Notes under the pieces: generated by a model
Seen by the model: the letters and a program-made list of their open reading frames with translations, nothing else
What the model was told of the DNA's origin: nothing
The model's database searches: none
Source: Bacteroidota bacterium
GTDB taxonomy: Bacteria; Bacteroidota; Rhodothermia; Rhodothermales; UBA10348
Direction: 5' to 3'
NCBI GenBank assembly: GCA_029262835.1
Contig: JAJCYQ010000013.1
Coordinates: 1-64,000 of the forward strand
Length of the DNA stretch: 64,000 nucleotides
Translations under genes and position numbers: made by a program
In this document: positions 44,619 through 53,982 of the stretch, piece by piece
Position numbering within the stretch: position 1 is the first letter of the stretch
Layout: every line of letters starts with the position of its first letter

Positions 44619-45551
44619 TTATTCGTCAGCCAGAACGTCGTAATACCGCAGGCTGGACGGCGCCCACCGGGGTTGCAGCACGTAGAGATATGGCGGTGTG
44701 CGTAGCGACGGAAAAACCATCCCCGAATTGTCGTCGCGCATGGCCGCCCACGGCACTTCAAGAAACAGGTCCTCCGATTCCTGTGCAAGGTCAAACTGGG
44801 AAAGCGGAATCTGGTACGTCAGCTCGACCCGCGACGGATCGAGCGATACCTGCCTGCCTGGCGGCATTCCGGTCACGCGGACATCGACCATGCGGACCGC
44901 CTGCGTGAATTCCTGTACGTCCGCGAAGTAGGCGACTTCACGCGTATCGAACGAAACGAGTCCGGTCAGCGAGTCCTGCAGCGGAATCATGGTCGTAACG
45001 GAATCGTCCACACCGCCCAGTGTACGACGCTCTGTGGGCCACGAACGGATATCTCCAAGAATGGAACGGGCGCCAACCAGTGTCACTGAATCTGGTCGGA
45101 TCCGGATCGGCGGAATGACCCGGTGCCCGGATTTCAGCTGCAATTCCACGCGTGGCTGCACACGCACCCGTTTCCACTCTGTCGGCCCCGTCGTGATGTC
45201 CACCGTCCGAGGCGAAACCGACTGCAGCACCACATTCCCGAGCGCCTCCCGCGCCGCCGCCTGTACATCGAGAGCCCCGCCGTTCACGCGAAAGGAGATG
45301 CGCGGTGGGTTATAATAGTATCTGAGAAGCTGGACACCCTCTCCCACGACCTGGACCTGGACCTCCTGGGGAGGCAGTGAGGTGAGGGCCATGCCATCCG
45401 GAACATCGGTCACCTCCGTCGGCAGGTTCAGTACCCGTGTGTACGTTTCCTGGAGCGAAAAAATGAACCAAAACAGGCAGGAGGTCAGTATACACAGCGT
45501 TATGACCCACCCGCGGTAGCGGTCATCGTGATCGCGCCCAACGCCCTTCAC
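44619..45551 (-). CDS. YbbR-domain (CdaR-like) protein
   Basis: A 310-residue protein with one N-terminal membrane helix ([20 protein letters not shown]) followed by YbbR-type beta domains: [28 protein letters not shown], and a second domain with [22 protein letters not shown]. In Firmicutes the YbbR protein CdaR regulates the diadenylate cyclase CdaA, but no cdaA is visible here. Overlaps the upstream BMC gene by four bases (ATGA), so the two are co-translated. Confidence 0.8.
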   Translation of the reverse strand: MKGVGRDHDDRYRGWVITLCILTSCLFWFIFSLQETYTRVLNLPTEVTDVPDGMALTSLPPQEVQVQVVGEGVQLLRYYYNPPRISFRVNGGALDVQAAAREALGNVVLQSVSPRTVDITTGPTEWKRVRVQPRVELQLKSGHRVIPPIRIRPDSVTLVGARSILGDIRSWPTERRTLGGVDDSVTTMIPLQDSLTGLVSFDTREVAYFADVQEFTQAVRMVDVRVTGMPPGRQVSLDPSRVELTYQIPLSQFDLAQESEDLFLEVPWAAMRDDNSGMVFPSLRTPPYLYVLQPRWAPSSLRYYDVLADE

Positions 45552-45997
45552 AACGAGAGTACCTTGAGGAGTTGCTCTTTGTTGGCACGGGCTATTTCAC
45601 GACCCTGAATAGGGAGGTTTTGCCGCGTACGGGCGAGCGCCCGCAGTTCGCGTACCGTCATGGACTCCAGGTCCGTGGATGAGCCATCCCGGCCGGTCTC
45701 ACCGCGACGTGCGCCACCAGATGACTGCATGCGCCGCGTCTGATCATCGGGACGCGCAATTACGTGGCTGGCCACCAGTTCGCCGACGCGTTCGGCCGCC
45801 GCCGCACCTGCATCCACAGAACTTCGAACAGCGGCTGTCTCACCCTCGACAATGACAGTCACGAGCGCGGCGACCGTCCGCTCCATGCGGACGAGTTGGA
45901 CGTCGGACGCCTTGCACATGGCGTCGGCCGCTTCAATCGCCGCCACCAGTCCACGCGTTTCGACAAACCCCGTTGCGGTATGCGCGGCGCTTGACAT
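45548..45997 (-). CDS. BMC-domain shell protein with C-terminal Rho_N/SAP-like extension
   Basis: A 149-residue microcompartment protein. Residues ~8-88 form one BMC domain ([20 protein letters not shown], ...[31 protein letters not shown]). The family's pore/lysine loop, KIGGG in the neighbour, is replaced by MERTVAA, so it may not be a standard hexamer tile. After a polar linker (~89-112) comes [11 protein letters not shown]...[18 protein letters not shown], resembling the small helical Rho_N/SAP fold. EutK has a comparable C-terminal helix-turn-helix. Lies six bases after the BMC-H gene. Confidence 0.87.
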   Translation of the reverse strand: MSSAAHTATGFVETRGLVAAIEAADAMCKASDVQLVRMERTVAALVTVIVEGETAAVRSSVDAGAAAAERVGELVASHVIARPDDQTRRMQSSGGARRGETGRDGSSTDLESMTVRELRALARTRQNLPIQGREIARANKEQLLKVLSL

Positions 45998-46003
45998 GGA
46001 AAA

Positions 46004-46297
46004 TCAGTCGGACAGGCCCGACGGCAGAATGGCTTCCACGTCGCTGTGGGGCCGCGGAATGACATGGACGGAAATCAGTTCTCCCACCCGCTCAGCAGCC
46101 GCAGCGCCCGCGTCGGTAGCCGCCTTCACGGCCCCCACGTCTCCGCGGACCATGACCGTAACATAGCCACCACCAATTTTCTCCTTGCCCATGAGCTGAA
46201 CCTTGGCCGCCTTGACCATGGCGTCGGCCGCTTCGACCGCTCCGACAAGCCCCCGTGTTTCGATCATACCGAGGGCGATACCGTAATCTTCTGACAT
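46004..46297 (-). CDS. Canonical BMC-H shell protein (PduA/EutM/CcmK-like)
   Basis: A 97-residue hexameric shell protein: [61 protein letters not shown] and the C-terminal [14 protein letters not shown]. All landmarks of a major shell protein are present, including the KIGGG pore loop. The ATG at 46297 is used; the longer track start covers the promoter. A sigma-70 promoter lies immediately upstream, inside the wecB 3' end. No signature enzyme, aldehyde dehydrogenase or BMC-P pentamer is in the window. Confidence 0.93.
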   Translation of the reverse strand: MSEDYGIALGMIETRGLVGAVEAADAMVKAAKVQLMGKEKIGGGYVTVMVRGDVGAVKAATDAGAAAAERVGELISVHVIPRPHSDVEAILPSGLSD

Positions 46298-46342
46298 TGC
46301 GCGTGTGGATTGATTTGGGACCAATATACTGGATTCCACCTC

Positions 46343-46371
46343 AATATGAATGCAGGCTTCACGTTTGTCAA
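46343..46371 (-). promoter_or_regulatory. Candidate sigma-70 promoter of the BMC operon
   Basis: Minus strand TTGACA, 17 bases, CATATT. The -35 box overlaps the last bases of wecB. It gives a start near 46336 and a leader of about 39 bases before the BMC-H ATG. Confidence 0.55.
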
Positions 46372-47441
46372 CACCCCTGGCCCCCCTTTTCTGCGATCAG
46401 CCTCGAAATATGCCTGGAAGGGGTTTCGTCCGTGTCCCCTGCTCCGAATATCGGAATGGGGCCGTCCGGCATCGTTCTTACGGCGGCAAGTATGGCATGC
46501 CGGTCCGCGCCGACGATCTGATTCCAGCCCCCCGTTGTGGTCTCCGTCCACTCGGTTTCGTCGCGCAGCGTAATACAGCGCGTGCCCAGCCACAGGGCTT
46601 CTTTCTGAAGTCCCCCAGAATCGGTCAGCACACAGGCCGCCTCGCGCAAGAGCGTCAGCATGGCCAGATACGGCAGGGGTGCCATCACCTCCACATTGTC
46701 TGGAATATCCACATCGGCGAGCCGGACGCGCGTTCTCGGGTGCAGCGGCAGCAGGACGGGCATATCCAGTCGCCCAAACGCATCGAAAATAGCGGCCAGA
46801 CGGTGTGCGTCGTCCGTGTTCTCTGCCCGGTGAACTGTAGCGAGCGCAAAGCGGCCCGCCTCGTGCCGGGTCAAAGAGATCAACGGGCGCCTCGTGGCGG
46901 CTCGATCCGCAAACGTGCGTGTCGCATCCAGCATGACATCGCCCGTCATATGCACGCCGTCCGCCCGACCCTCCGCCTGCAGGTGCTCCGCGGCCGTCCG
47001 GGTGGGACAGAAACACAAATCGCTCAGCCTGTCGGTCACAATGCGGTTGATCTCCTCCGGCATGCGGCGATTGAACGACCTGAGCCCTGCCTCGACGTGG
47101 TCGACCGGGACATGCAACTTGGCCGCCACGAGCGCCGCAGCCAACGTCGAGTTCGTGTCGCCATAGACGACGACGCGCTCGGGTCGCAGATCGAGCAGCG
47201 CCTCTTCGAGGGCCGACATCATGCCAGCTGTCTGCTGCGCGTGGCTTCCCGATCCAATGCCAAGATTACGCTCGGGAGCCGGAATGCCGAGTTCCTCGAA
47301 GAAAACGGCACTCATATCGTCATCGTAGTGCTGCCCGGTATGTAACAGGTGCTCCTTGACGCCGCACGCCTCAAGAGCATGGCTGACCACCGCCGCCTTT
47401 ACGAATTGAGGGCGTGCGCCCACCACAGAACAGATCGTCAT
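46368..47441 (-). CDS. wecB: UDP-N-acetylglucosamine 2-epimerase (non-hydrolysing)
   Basis: Interconverts UDP-GlcNAc and UDP-ManNAc for surface polysaccharide. The 357-residue GT-B fold has [67 protein letters not shown] (quoted in parts: [16 protein letters not shown]), TVHRAENTD, and [24 protein letters not shown] near the end. It overlaps the glycosyltransferase stop by four bases. Confidence 0.95.
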   Translation of the reverse strand: MTICSVVGARPQFVKAAVVSHALEACGVKEHLLHTGQHYDDDMSAVFFEELGIPAPERNLGIGSGSHAQQTAGMMSALEEALLDLRPERVVVYGDTNSTLAAALVAAKLHVPVDHVEAGLRSFNRRMPEEINRIVTDRLSDLCFCPTRTAAEHLQAEGRADGVHMTGDVMLDATRTFADRAATRRPLISLTRHEAGRFALATVHRAENTDDAHRLAAIFDAFGRLDMPVLLPLHPRTRVRLADVDIPDNVEVMAPLPYLAMLTLLREAACVLTDSGGLQKEALWLGTRCITLRDETEWTETTTGGWNQIVGADRHAILAAVRTMPDGPIPIFGAGDTDETPSRHISRLIAEKGGQGC

Positions 47442-48772
47442 GATGTATGCATCGGATTTGAATGGTCAACTATGTGATTGAGCAGCGTGGCCACATGACC
47501 TGTCTGGCTGCGCCGTGACCAGGCGCTGGCGTCCGTACGCGTAGCCCCACCGACCAGCGATCCGGCCCGCCAGGCGGACATGTGGTGCAGGAGACAGGCG
47601 CGGATGCCTTCGTCGTCTTCGTAGGCGTACACGCGCCCTGCGCCGCTTTGCCGCAGCACCCGGTCGGCTTCTCCTCCCGGTTCACCGAGTCCCAGGACAG
47701 GCCGGCCGCTCGCGACGTACTCGTAGATCTTGCCCGTTACGATGCCGGCGGCCTGCTCAACCCGGTTGATGGGCAGAAGCAGCAGCGACGCGCCCTTCAT
47801 GTACGCGATGGCTTCTTCGTGCGGCACGTAGGCGTGCTGCACGACACGGCTACCGAGGCTGCGGCGGACGATGTCGTCGTAAATACCCCTGTCCACGTTG
47901 CCCACCAGCAGGACGCGGACATCCTTGAACAGGTCAGGCTCAGCGCAGAGGACGTCCCACAGCGGCGTCGGATTGCGGGCAGGTCCGAGGTTTCCGGTGT
48001 GCACGATACTGAACCCCGGGAGCGTCATCGGGGCGGCGCGCTCCATATCGTCCGGGTCGAATCCGTTCGGTATGATTTCGTAGGGTAGATGCGTCCGTCT
48101 CGCCATCCAGGACGCCACGTCCCTTGACACGGTCACCCGGGTCGATGCCGCCTCGAGCGTACGCTGCGCGAGGATGGACTCCACGTCGCGAGCCATCACG
48201 CCCGCTGGAAGATCCGCCATGTAGGACATGTCCGGCCAGGCATCCCGCAGATCGGCCAGCCAGGGAAGCGAGAAGCGCGCCTTCAGGGCGCGGCCGACGA
48301 GGTGGGCGCTGTGAGGAGGACCACTGGTCAGGACGGCGTCTACCGGCTGCGTCCGCTGAAGACGCATGGCAGCCGCGAGCGCAAACGGGACCCAACCGAC
48401 TCGGGCATCGGGCAGAAAGATATTGGCCCGCACCCAGCGCGCAATCCGTTCCCTCAGACCGGGCACCCGGTCCCGCGCCAGAAATCCGGTACCCACGGCA
48501 TCTTTGCGACGCACGCCCAGGAAGCGGGCATACGTGGCGTAGGGGTCCCACGATCGCGTTCTTATGACCGTTACCCCCTGCGGCACATCGCGTGCGAGCT
48601 CTTCATCCAGATCCGGCCAGGCAGCCCAGCGCTCGCCAACGGTCAACACTACCGGCTCCCAGCCCAACGCGCGCAGGTACTTGCAGAATTTCAGTGTGCG
48701 CTGCACGCCGGATCCGCCCGACGGCGGCCAGTAGTAGGTAATGAGCAGCACGCGCCTTCGAGGAGCACTCAT
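47438..48772 (-). CDS. Glycosyltransferase, GT4-like
   Basis: A 444-residue GT-B glycosyltransferase. The N-terminal Rossmann half starts LLITYYWPPSGGSGVQRTLKF, a pattern of family 4 enzymes that act on surface glycans; the C-terminal half has IPNGFDPDD, IVHTGNLGPARNP and the donor-binding GIVTGKIYEYVASGRPVLGLG. Sugar and acceptor are unknown; the neighbouring wecB suggests a ManNAc-containing polymer. The ATG at 48772 overlaps the YfhO stop (ATGA); the longer track start runs into YfhO. Confidence 0.88.
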   Translation of the reverse strand: MSAPRRRVLLITYYWPPSGGSGVQRTLKFCKYLRALGWEPVVLTVGERWAAWPDLDEELARDVPQGVTVIRTRSWDPYATYARFLGVRRKDAVGTGFLARDRVPGLRERIARWVRANIFLPDARVGWVPFALAAAMRLQRTQPVDAVLTSGPPHSAHLVGRALKARFSLPWLADLRDAWPDMSYMADLPAGVMARDVESILAQRTLEAASTRVTVSRDVASWMARRTHLPYEIIPNGFDPDDMERAAPMTLPGFSIVHTGNLGPARNPTPLWDVLCAEPDLFKDVRVLLVGNVDRGIYDDIVRRSLGSRVVQHAYVPHEEAIAYMKGASLLLLPINRVEQAAGIVTGKIYEYVASGRPVLGLGEPGGEADRVLRQSGAGRVYAYEDDEGIRACLLHHMSAWRAGSLVGGATRTDASAWSRRSQTGHVATLLNHIVDHSNPMHTS

Positions 48773-51279
48773 GACGGCGTCTGCAGCCGGCGCCACATGC
48801 GCACAACAAGCACAGCCAGCAGCCAGGCGTAGACCAGCAGCGCCGCAAGACCCGTGATCCACGTCCCTGCCCGGTGCGAGACCGGCTCAAAACGCAGCTC
48901 AAGCGTATGCGCTCCGGCTGGCACGACGACGCCCCGCAGGAAATAATTGGTCTGCAGAATGTCTACCGGTTCGCCGTCGAGGTGCGCCGTCCAGCCTTCG
49001 GGATAGAATATCTCGCTGATTACGAAGAGCCGCTCCCGGTCGGTTTCGACCTCGAACGCCATTTCCTGACCATTCTGCCACGCCGTGAGCGCGGCCCCGT
49101 GTACCCCGGGCCTTCCTGTGACGCGCTCGGCAACACCTTCGCTCTCTCCAAACAATACCGCCTCGCGCTCCGGATCAAACCCGGGAGCCTTCAGGCGGTC
49201 CCAGATGCCCAATGCATCGGGCGCGGTGCGCACCGAATCCACAAACCACCCGCGCGCGCCCTCCCAGGGCGCCTCGAACACGGAAGCTCCGGCCGCATCG
49301 TCCTGGAACGCCAACTCCCATCCGGGAAGCCCCCGGTCGGCCACCATGTAGCGCACGTCGAGCAGACGCAATGTGGTGGCGTTCACGCTGCGACGATCGT
49401 CCGTAAAGAGCAGATGATCCAACACGTCCTGGTAGACCCGGAGCTTGGCGCCCGTATAACCGCCGAGCGATTCATGGAAGTACGACGGGCGGGCGTTCTG
49501 GGACGGATCGCGGCCGTACTCGAGCGAGAACACGCGGAAGGCGCCCTCTCCCCCCTGTTCGGCGCGCCGCTCCAGAAGCCATGCGTCGAATGCGTGTCGC
49601 GTAATACCGTCTTCCACACTGCGCACAGGAACCAGTGCGTCCTCGTTCAGATACTGCCGGCCCATACTGCCCAGGTCCAGCGCGGCCAGCAGGACAAGCC
49701 CCATCGCAAGCATCCATCCGGAAATCATGCCCCGGTAAAGGAGCCAGAAGAGCAGCGCGGCCACCAGCAGGACGACGACTGTGCGCAGCGCATCGCGGGA
49801 GAACAATGCTGTTCGGGCCTCATGACGACGAGCCATTTCCTGCTCAATGACCTGGATGACCTGCGGCTCGGAGCCGCGCACTTCCGGGTATTGGGACTGG
49901 ACCTGCCGCAGGATCTGGTCGCGCTCACCGGGCTTTTCGAAGGAGAGGAAAGACGGCCCGAAAACAGCCAGAATGCCCGCCAGAAGGAGCATTCCAGCCG
50001 CCACGCGGGCCGGGCGCCAGGCGGAAAGCCGGGCTGTGACCGCACTTCTGGATACATGCGCCAATCCGATTCCAGCCATCAGGCTGGCATAGAGCGCCAT
50101 CGCGCTCAACCACGTTTCCGGAACCCGGAACGCAGAGAACAGGGGGAAATAATCGAACATGATCCGATTCAGCGCCGAAAAATGTTCACCGAGCGAGAAC
50201 AGGATCATCAATGCGATGGCCACGCCGAGCGGCGCCACGTCACGAGATGTCCGCCGAGCCGAAACGAGGGCGGTCAGGGCCAGGAGAATGGTCAGCGCGC
50301 CCAGATAGTGGGGGCCGGCCGTAAAAATCTTGGGGCCCCAGTACGTTGCTCCCGATCCGCCGTGGGAGCGGGCTACCAGCAGCGTCAGCAGCTCACCGAC
50401 CCCCTGACTCCACGCCATGGCATAGGACCACGCCATCCCGCCCGGTGTGCCTCCAGAGGCCACACCCCGAATGGTATGCGGCGTGAATTCGGCGTGCGAC
50501 AGATAGGGCTGCGCCACCATGGCCAGGCCAAGCAGCGCGCCGGCGAACAGATATATGTTCATGCCAAGGAAGGCACGCGTTTCCCCCTGCCGCACAGACC
50601 GGATGGCCTCAAACAGCCACCAGATGCCTGCACCGAAGACAACGTAATAGGTAATCTGCACGTGTCCCGCCCGCAGGTTGACGGCGACAGCCACGGCAAA
50701 CAGAAGCGCCGACACCCAGCGTGGGTTTCGCATGAGATGATAGAAGGCGGCGAGCAGCCACGGCGCCCAGGCCAGAGCAATGAACTTGGAGTTGTGGCCG
50801 GCAATGAGAATGACCGGCATATACGTTGTCAGTCCAAACGCCACGGCCGAAAACACGGCCGCCAGAGGCCTCCTCGTCACCAGGTAAGCCAGCACATACA
50901 TGCCCGAAAACAGCAGGAACAGGTGGGATGCCGGCCAGAACCACGGACGCACCAGGCGCATGACATCATCGGCCTGCGGAATGCTGAGTTCCGGCGATAC
51001 CATGTAGGCAGGCATGCCGGAGAAGGCATGACCGGCCCACAGGCCAGGATTCCCCGTTTCGGCTTCATAGTCCATGACGGACTGTGCCATACCCAGCCAG
51101 TTCACCGTGTCGCTGGCCAGCAACCGCTTCCCGCTGAAGTGGGCAGGCGCCAGGAAGGCAATCGCGACGAGGAGCAGAAAGCCGAGACATACGGCGTGCT
51201 GCCGGCTCGTGCCGAGCTTCTGCCACCACGTTGGATCCGGGTGGACGCTTCTACCGCCTTTGATTTTTTTTGGACTCAT
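48769..51279 (-). CDS. YfhO-family large membrane protein (GT-C-like)
   Basis: An 836-residue protein with about 12-14 hydrophobic helices and a large periplasmic C-terminal beta domain. Family segments include HFSGKRLLASDTVNW, GHAFSGMPAYM, IAGHNSKFIALAWAPWLLAAF and FEVETDRERLFVISEIFYPEGW. YfhO proteins are thought to transfer sugars from lipid carriers to surface polymers. The ATG at 51279 is chosen because it precedes a basic stretch and the first helix. First gene of the YfhO-GT4-wecB operon; its promoter must lie in the 240-base divergent gap, where TATACT boxes are visible on both strands. Confidence 0.85.
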   Translation of the reverse strand: MSPKKIKGGRSVHPDPTWWQKLGTSRQHAVCLGFLLLVAIAFLAPAHFSGKRLLASDTVNWLGMAQSVMDYEAETGNPGLWAGHAFSGMPAYMVSPELSIPQADDVMRLVRPWFWPASHLFLLFSGMYVLAYLVTRRPLAAVFSAVAFGLTTYMPVILIAGHNSKFIALAWAPWLLAAFYHLMRNPRWVSALLFAVAVAVNLRAGHVQITYYVVFGAGIWWLFEAIRSVRQGETRAFLGMNIYLFAGALLGLAMVAQPYLSHAEFTPHTIRGVASGGTPGGMAWSYAMAWSQGVGELLTLLVARSHGGSGATYWGPKIFTAGPHYLGALTILLALTALVSARRTSRDVAPLGVAIALMILFSLGEHFSALNRIMFDYFPLFSAFRVPETWLSAMALYASLMAGIGLAHVSRSAVTARLSAWRPARVAAGMLLLAGILAVFGPSFLSFEKPGERDQILRQVQSQYPEVRGSEPQVIQVIEQEMARRHEARTALFSRDALRTVVVLLVAALLFWLLYRGMISGWMLAMGLVLLAALDLGSMGRQYLNEDALVPVRSVEDGITRHAFDAWLLERRAEQGGEGAFRVFSLEYGRDPSQNARPSYFHESLGGYTGAKLRVYQDVLDHLLFTDDRRSVNATTLRLLDVRYMVADRGLPGWELAFQDDAAGASVFEAPWEGARGWFVDSVRTAPDALGIWDRLKAPGFDPEREAVLFGESEGVAERVTGRPGVHGAALTAWQNGQEMAFEVETDRERLFVISEIFYPEGWTAHLDGEPVDILQTNYFLRGVVVPAGAHTLELRFEPVSHRAGTWITGLAALLVYAWLLAVLVVRMWRRLQTPS

Positions 51280-51519
51280 TGGAATAGTATATGCGGACCA
51301 CACGACCGCCGGTGACACGCATCGTTGACACGCATGTTCGACGCATTTCTGCGCCTCAATCTACGGGGCACCCGTTCCGCATTCCACCAGGCTGGCGCTT
51401 CGCGCGGTAGACGATTGCCAAATTCTGTGGACGCCGAAATGCCTTTTCCAAGTTGCGGCCGTCATATACTTTACTTCCACACATTGGGATTCCGCTCACG
51501 TTTCGGCTCTGACATATCC

Positions 51520-52134
51520 ATGCGTTACTTGATACCTGTTTTTTTCGCACTGCTGCTCAGCGGCACCATGACCGCCGACGCTCAGTGGCGCGCGCAACTC
51601 CATATCGGCCTGGCCGGGTCCAGTTTTCGCGGCGATATCGAATCGGATAAATCGCCCATCTACCGACTTTCGGGAGGCGGTGGCCTGCAGTTCCAGTCGC
51701 CCACCGGTTTTGTTTTCGAGCCGGGTGTACTCTACGTCCAGAAAGGAGCGCAGCTGGACGGCGAGCTGGACGGCATTCCGATCGAAGCCACCTCCGAGAT
51801 CACCTACGTGGAAATTCCTCTCCTGGTCGGCTACCGGTGGCGCAAAATCGGAAGCATCCGGCCCAAGTTGCTGATTGGCCCCACGACGTCTTTCCGGCTC
51901 GAGTCGAGTATCAGCTTCCAGGCCCTTGGGGGCTCCCTGGAGCAGGAAGAGGACGATGAGAGTGTTCAGGAACGGGATACCTCGCTCATGGTCGTCCTGG
52001 CCGGAGAGACCACGGTAGGTGGAGAAACGTTGGTAGGTGGCATTCGCAGCTCGACCGGTCTCACGAACATCCGCTCCACGAATCCCGAACTCTACAATAC
52101 ATCGATAGGGCTCTACTTCGGGATTATTTTCTAA
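51520..52134 (+). CDS. Outer-membrane beta-barrel protein (PorT/OMP_b-brl-like)
   Basis: A 204-residue barrel. Signal peptide MRYLIPVFFALLLSGTMTADA, then alternating strands with typical patterns (GGGLQFQSPTGFVFEPGVLYV, YVEIPLLVGYRWRK, KLLIGPTTSFRLESS) and a terminal aromatic strand (SIGLYFGIIF). The start at 51520 was chosen because it begins the signal sequence; a TATACT box lies about 50 bases upstream. Function unknown. It converges with the isomerase-like gene and their stop codons overlap. Confidence 0.82.
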   Translation: MRYLIPVFFALLLSGTMTADAQWRAQLHIGLAGSSFRGDIESDKSPIYRLSGGGGLQFQSPTGFVFEPGVLYVQKGAQLDGELDGIPIEATSEITYVEIPLLVGYRWRKIGSIRPKLLIGPTTSFRLESSISFQALGGSLEQEEDDESVQERDTSLMVVLAGETTVGGETLVGGIRSSTGLTNIRSTNPELYNTSIGLYFGIIF

Positions 52135-52874
52135 GAGCTCCTGGAAGCCCGTGCCGCGGCCTTTACGAGCGCGGTCGCTACGCGCAGGCCCGTCTTCCCG
52201 GGCTCGGCGGTCGCCGTGAACTCGAACACCACATGGCCCGCAAATCCTTCGGCGATCTTTTCACGAAGGAACCCGGTCCACACGTCGCTGAGGTCCGACT
52301 CGTCAGGTGGCTTCGTGAAGGAGGCAGAGCACCGGATCATCCCGACCTGGGACATATCGCCTTGCAGTGCGGGCTCGGTAAGTGACGTCACGGCCGCCCG
52401 TTTCAGACGTTTGGAACCTGTCCGCGCGACAAGGTCCGCCACCTGCCCTTCCACGCCTGTATCCAGGACAAGAAACTCTACACCAGGCGCTAACCGGGCC
52501 AGGCGAAGGGCCTCCTCGTAGGGCGCCGTCGGCAACGTGCCCGACGTTTCCAGCCCCTCCAGAAGGATGGCGCGCGCCGAAATCTGCGTGCAGAATCGGA
52601 CGACGTCCGGAAGTTGCTGCAGGTCATTCATCCACACCGACCGCTCATCGGCACGTGCAGTAAAGAAGCCGGGGTCGACGGCGATTACGTCCAGTTCGCC
52701 GTCATGGACCCGTCGCCTGACGGCAGCCACATTCACGTCTGGAACACGCTCCCCGTGGCGTCCCAGCGTGCGCAGTTCCACGCCGTCGACGCCCCATAGC
52801 CCGGCGTAATGAACAATTCGTCCCAGGTCGGACGTCATCAGGGCGGGTTGCCAGCAGACAGACAGGTGCATCAT
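52131..52874 (-). CDS. TIM-barrel protein, sugar phosphate isomerase/epimerase-like
   Basis: A 247-residue protein with the AP-endonuclease-2-type barrel pattern: LSVCWQPALMTSDLGRIVHYAGLWGVDGVEL at the first strand (quoted as GLWGVDGVELRTLGRHG), ISARAILLEG mid-barrel and GHVVFEFTATAEPG at the end. The usual metal-binding Glu/Asp/His pattern is only partly apparent, so catalytic activity is uncertain. It lies seven bases downstream of the M28-like lipoprotein and could belong to the pilus-like operon's transcript. Confidence 0.7.
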   Translation of the reverse strand: MMHLSVCWQPALMTSDLGRIVHYAGLWGVDGVELRTLGRHGERVPDVNVAAVRRRVHDGELDVIAVDPGFFTARADERSVWMNDLQQLPDVVRFCTQISARAILLEGLETSGTLPTAPYEEALRLARLAPGVEFLVLDTGVEGQVADLVARTGSKRLKRAAVTSLTEPALQGDMSQVGMIRCSASFTKPPDESDLSDVWTGFLREKIAEGFAGHVVFEFTATAEPGKTGLRVATALVKAAARASRSS

Positions 52875-52881
52875 GGTAGCT

Positions 52882-53961
52882 TTAGGGGCTGTTCATGGAT
52901 CCGAAGGATGTTATCCAGGATAGCGTGCGCTCCAGAAGTTGCGCGGCCTGATCCTGGGCCGCTTCAGAAGAGCCGGCCTCCACTACGTCGATGGGTCCCA
53001 GACGATCCCAGCAGCCAGGTCTCGAACCAACGTGCAGTACACCCGTCACGGCCGGGCGCGAGAAAGGCAGGTGCCGCATGAGCCAGCTGGGCCCCTGGCA
53101 GGCCTCTTCGGTACCTGAATAGGCCGCAAAATACATACTCATTGGCACCGGCCGTCGCTCCAGGCGCAGCGTCTGCACGCGACGTGCTGCCTCAAGGAAG
53201 GCGGCGAGGGCCGCGTTCCCGCTTTCAATGCCGCTTTCGAGCACATCCATGCGCACAAGGACGACAAGCAGGGAATCGCGCATTCGCGGCTCAGCGCCTG
53301 CGTACAACCCACCTACCAGGTGGCCGGTGACCACGTCTTCACGTGCCAGAACCGTGGCGCGCAGCGTTGTAGGCCGCGTCTGAAGCCGCTCAAATACGGG
53401 CCATACCCGCTTGTCCAGTACAAGCCGGATCCCTTCCTCTCCCGGATCGAAAATGGCAGGCGCTGCGGCTGTCGTATCGAGTCGCAAAGCGCTGCGGGCG
53501 GCCGCGAGCGGCGTCCTCCCCGGCAGAATACGTACATCCACGTGGCCTGTCGACGAGCGGGGGTGCACGCTGAAGTCGCGTCCCAACTGGTACCGGGTCG
53601 TGTCCGCACCGAGATGCCACAGGTGCGCTTCCGTCAGAAGGTGCTTTCGAACGGGATACGTCTGTTCATAGCCTCCCATGACCACCGGCTGGAGATCGAA
53701 GCGTGAAAAGTGCCCCGCGATATAGCTCGCGACCAGTCGCGCGCCCTCTGAAGCCGTTTCGCGGCGAGCAAGTTCGTCAGATCGAAGAGCCCGAAGATGG
53801 CCCACGAGAGATCGGGACGCAGTTTGCCCGGTTGGCAGCGTGGCGGCGACGTCAGTCTGCGTGCGTTCTGATGTGCTGCACGCAGCAACGAGCCCGGCTC
53901 CGAGCACGAGACAGAGCACCAGACATCGGCTGTTTTGAAACGTGTAATTGACAAGGCGCAT
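52882..53961 (-). CDS. M28-like lipoprotein lacking zinc ligands (probable pseudoenzyme)
   Basis: A 359-residue protein with a lipobox (LVAAC). The first part follows the M28 aminopeptidase pattern: HLRALRSDELARRETASEGARLVASYIA. Where M28 enzymes have the HxD ligand pair, it reads VRMDVLESG; the GANDNASG box is degenerated to SGIESGNAAL; the FFGGEE box is AYSGTEEACQG, keeping the Glu pair. With the first His and the bridging Asp missing, zinc binding is unlikely. It follows the secretin by 21 bases, so it is probably an accessory part of that machine rather than a peptidase. Confidence 0.75.
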   Translation of the reverse strand: MRLVNYTFQNSRCLVLCLVLGAGLVAACSTSERTQTDVAATLPTGQTASRSLVGHLRALRSDELARRETASEGARLVASYIAGHFSRFDLQPVVMGGYEQTYPVRKHLLTEAHLWHLGADTTRYQLGRDFSVHPRSSTGHVDVRILPGRTPLAAARSALRLDTTAAAPAIFDPGEEGIRLVLDKRVWPVFERLQTRPTTLRATVLAREDVVTGHLVGGLYAGAEPRMRDSLLVVLVRMDVLESGIESGNAALAAFLEAARRVQTLRLERRPVPMSMYFAAYSGTEEACQGPSWLMRHLPFSRPAVTGVLHVGSRPGCWDRLGPIDVVEAGSSEAAQDQAAQLLERTLSWITSFGSMNSP

Positions 53962-53982
53962 ACCCCAAGGTACGGCCCGGAC

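Noticed and set aside
48874-51315. 813-aa plus-strand ORF opposite the YfhO gene
   Set aside because: Shadow of the YfhO frame; composition is abnormal (His/Arg/Gln-rich) and no motif is seen.
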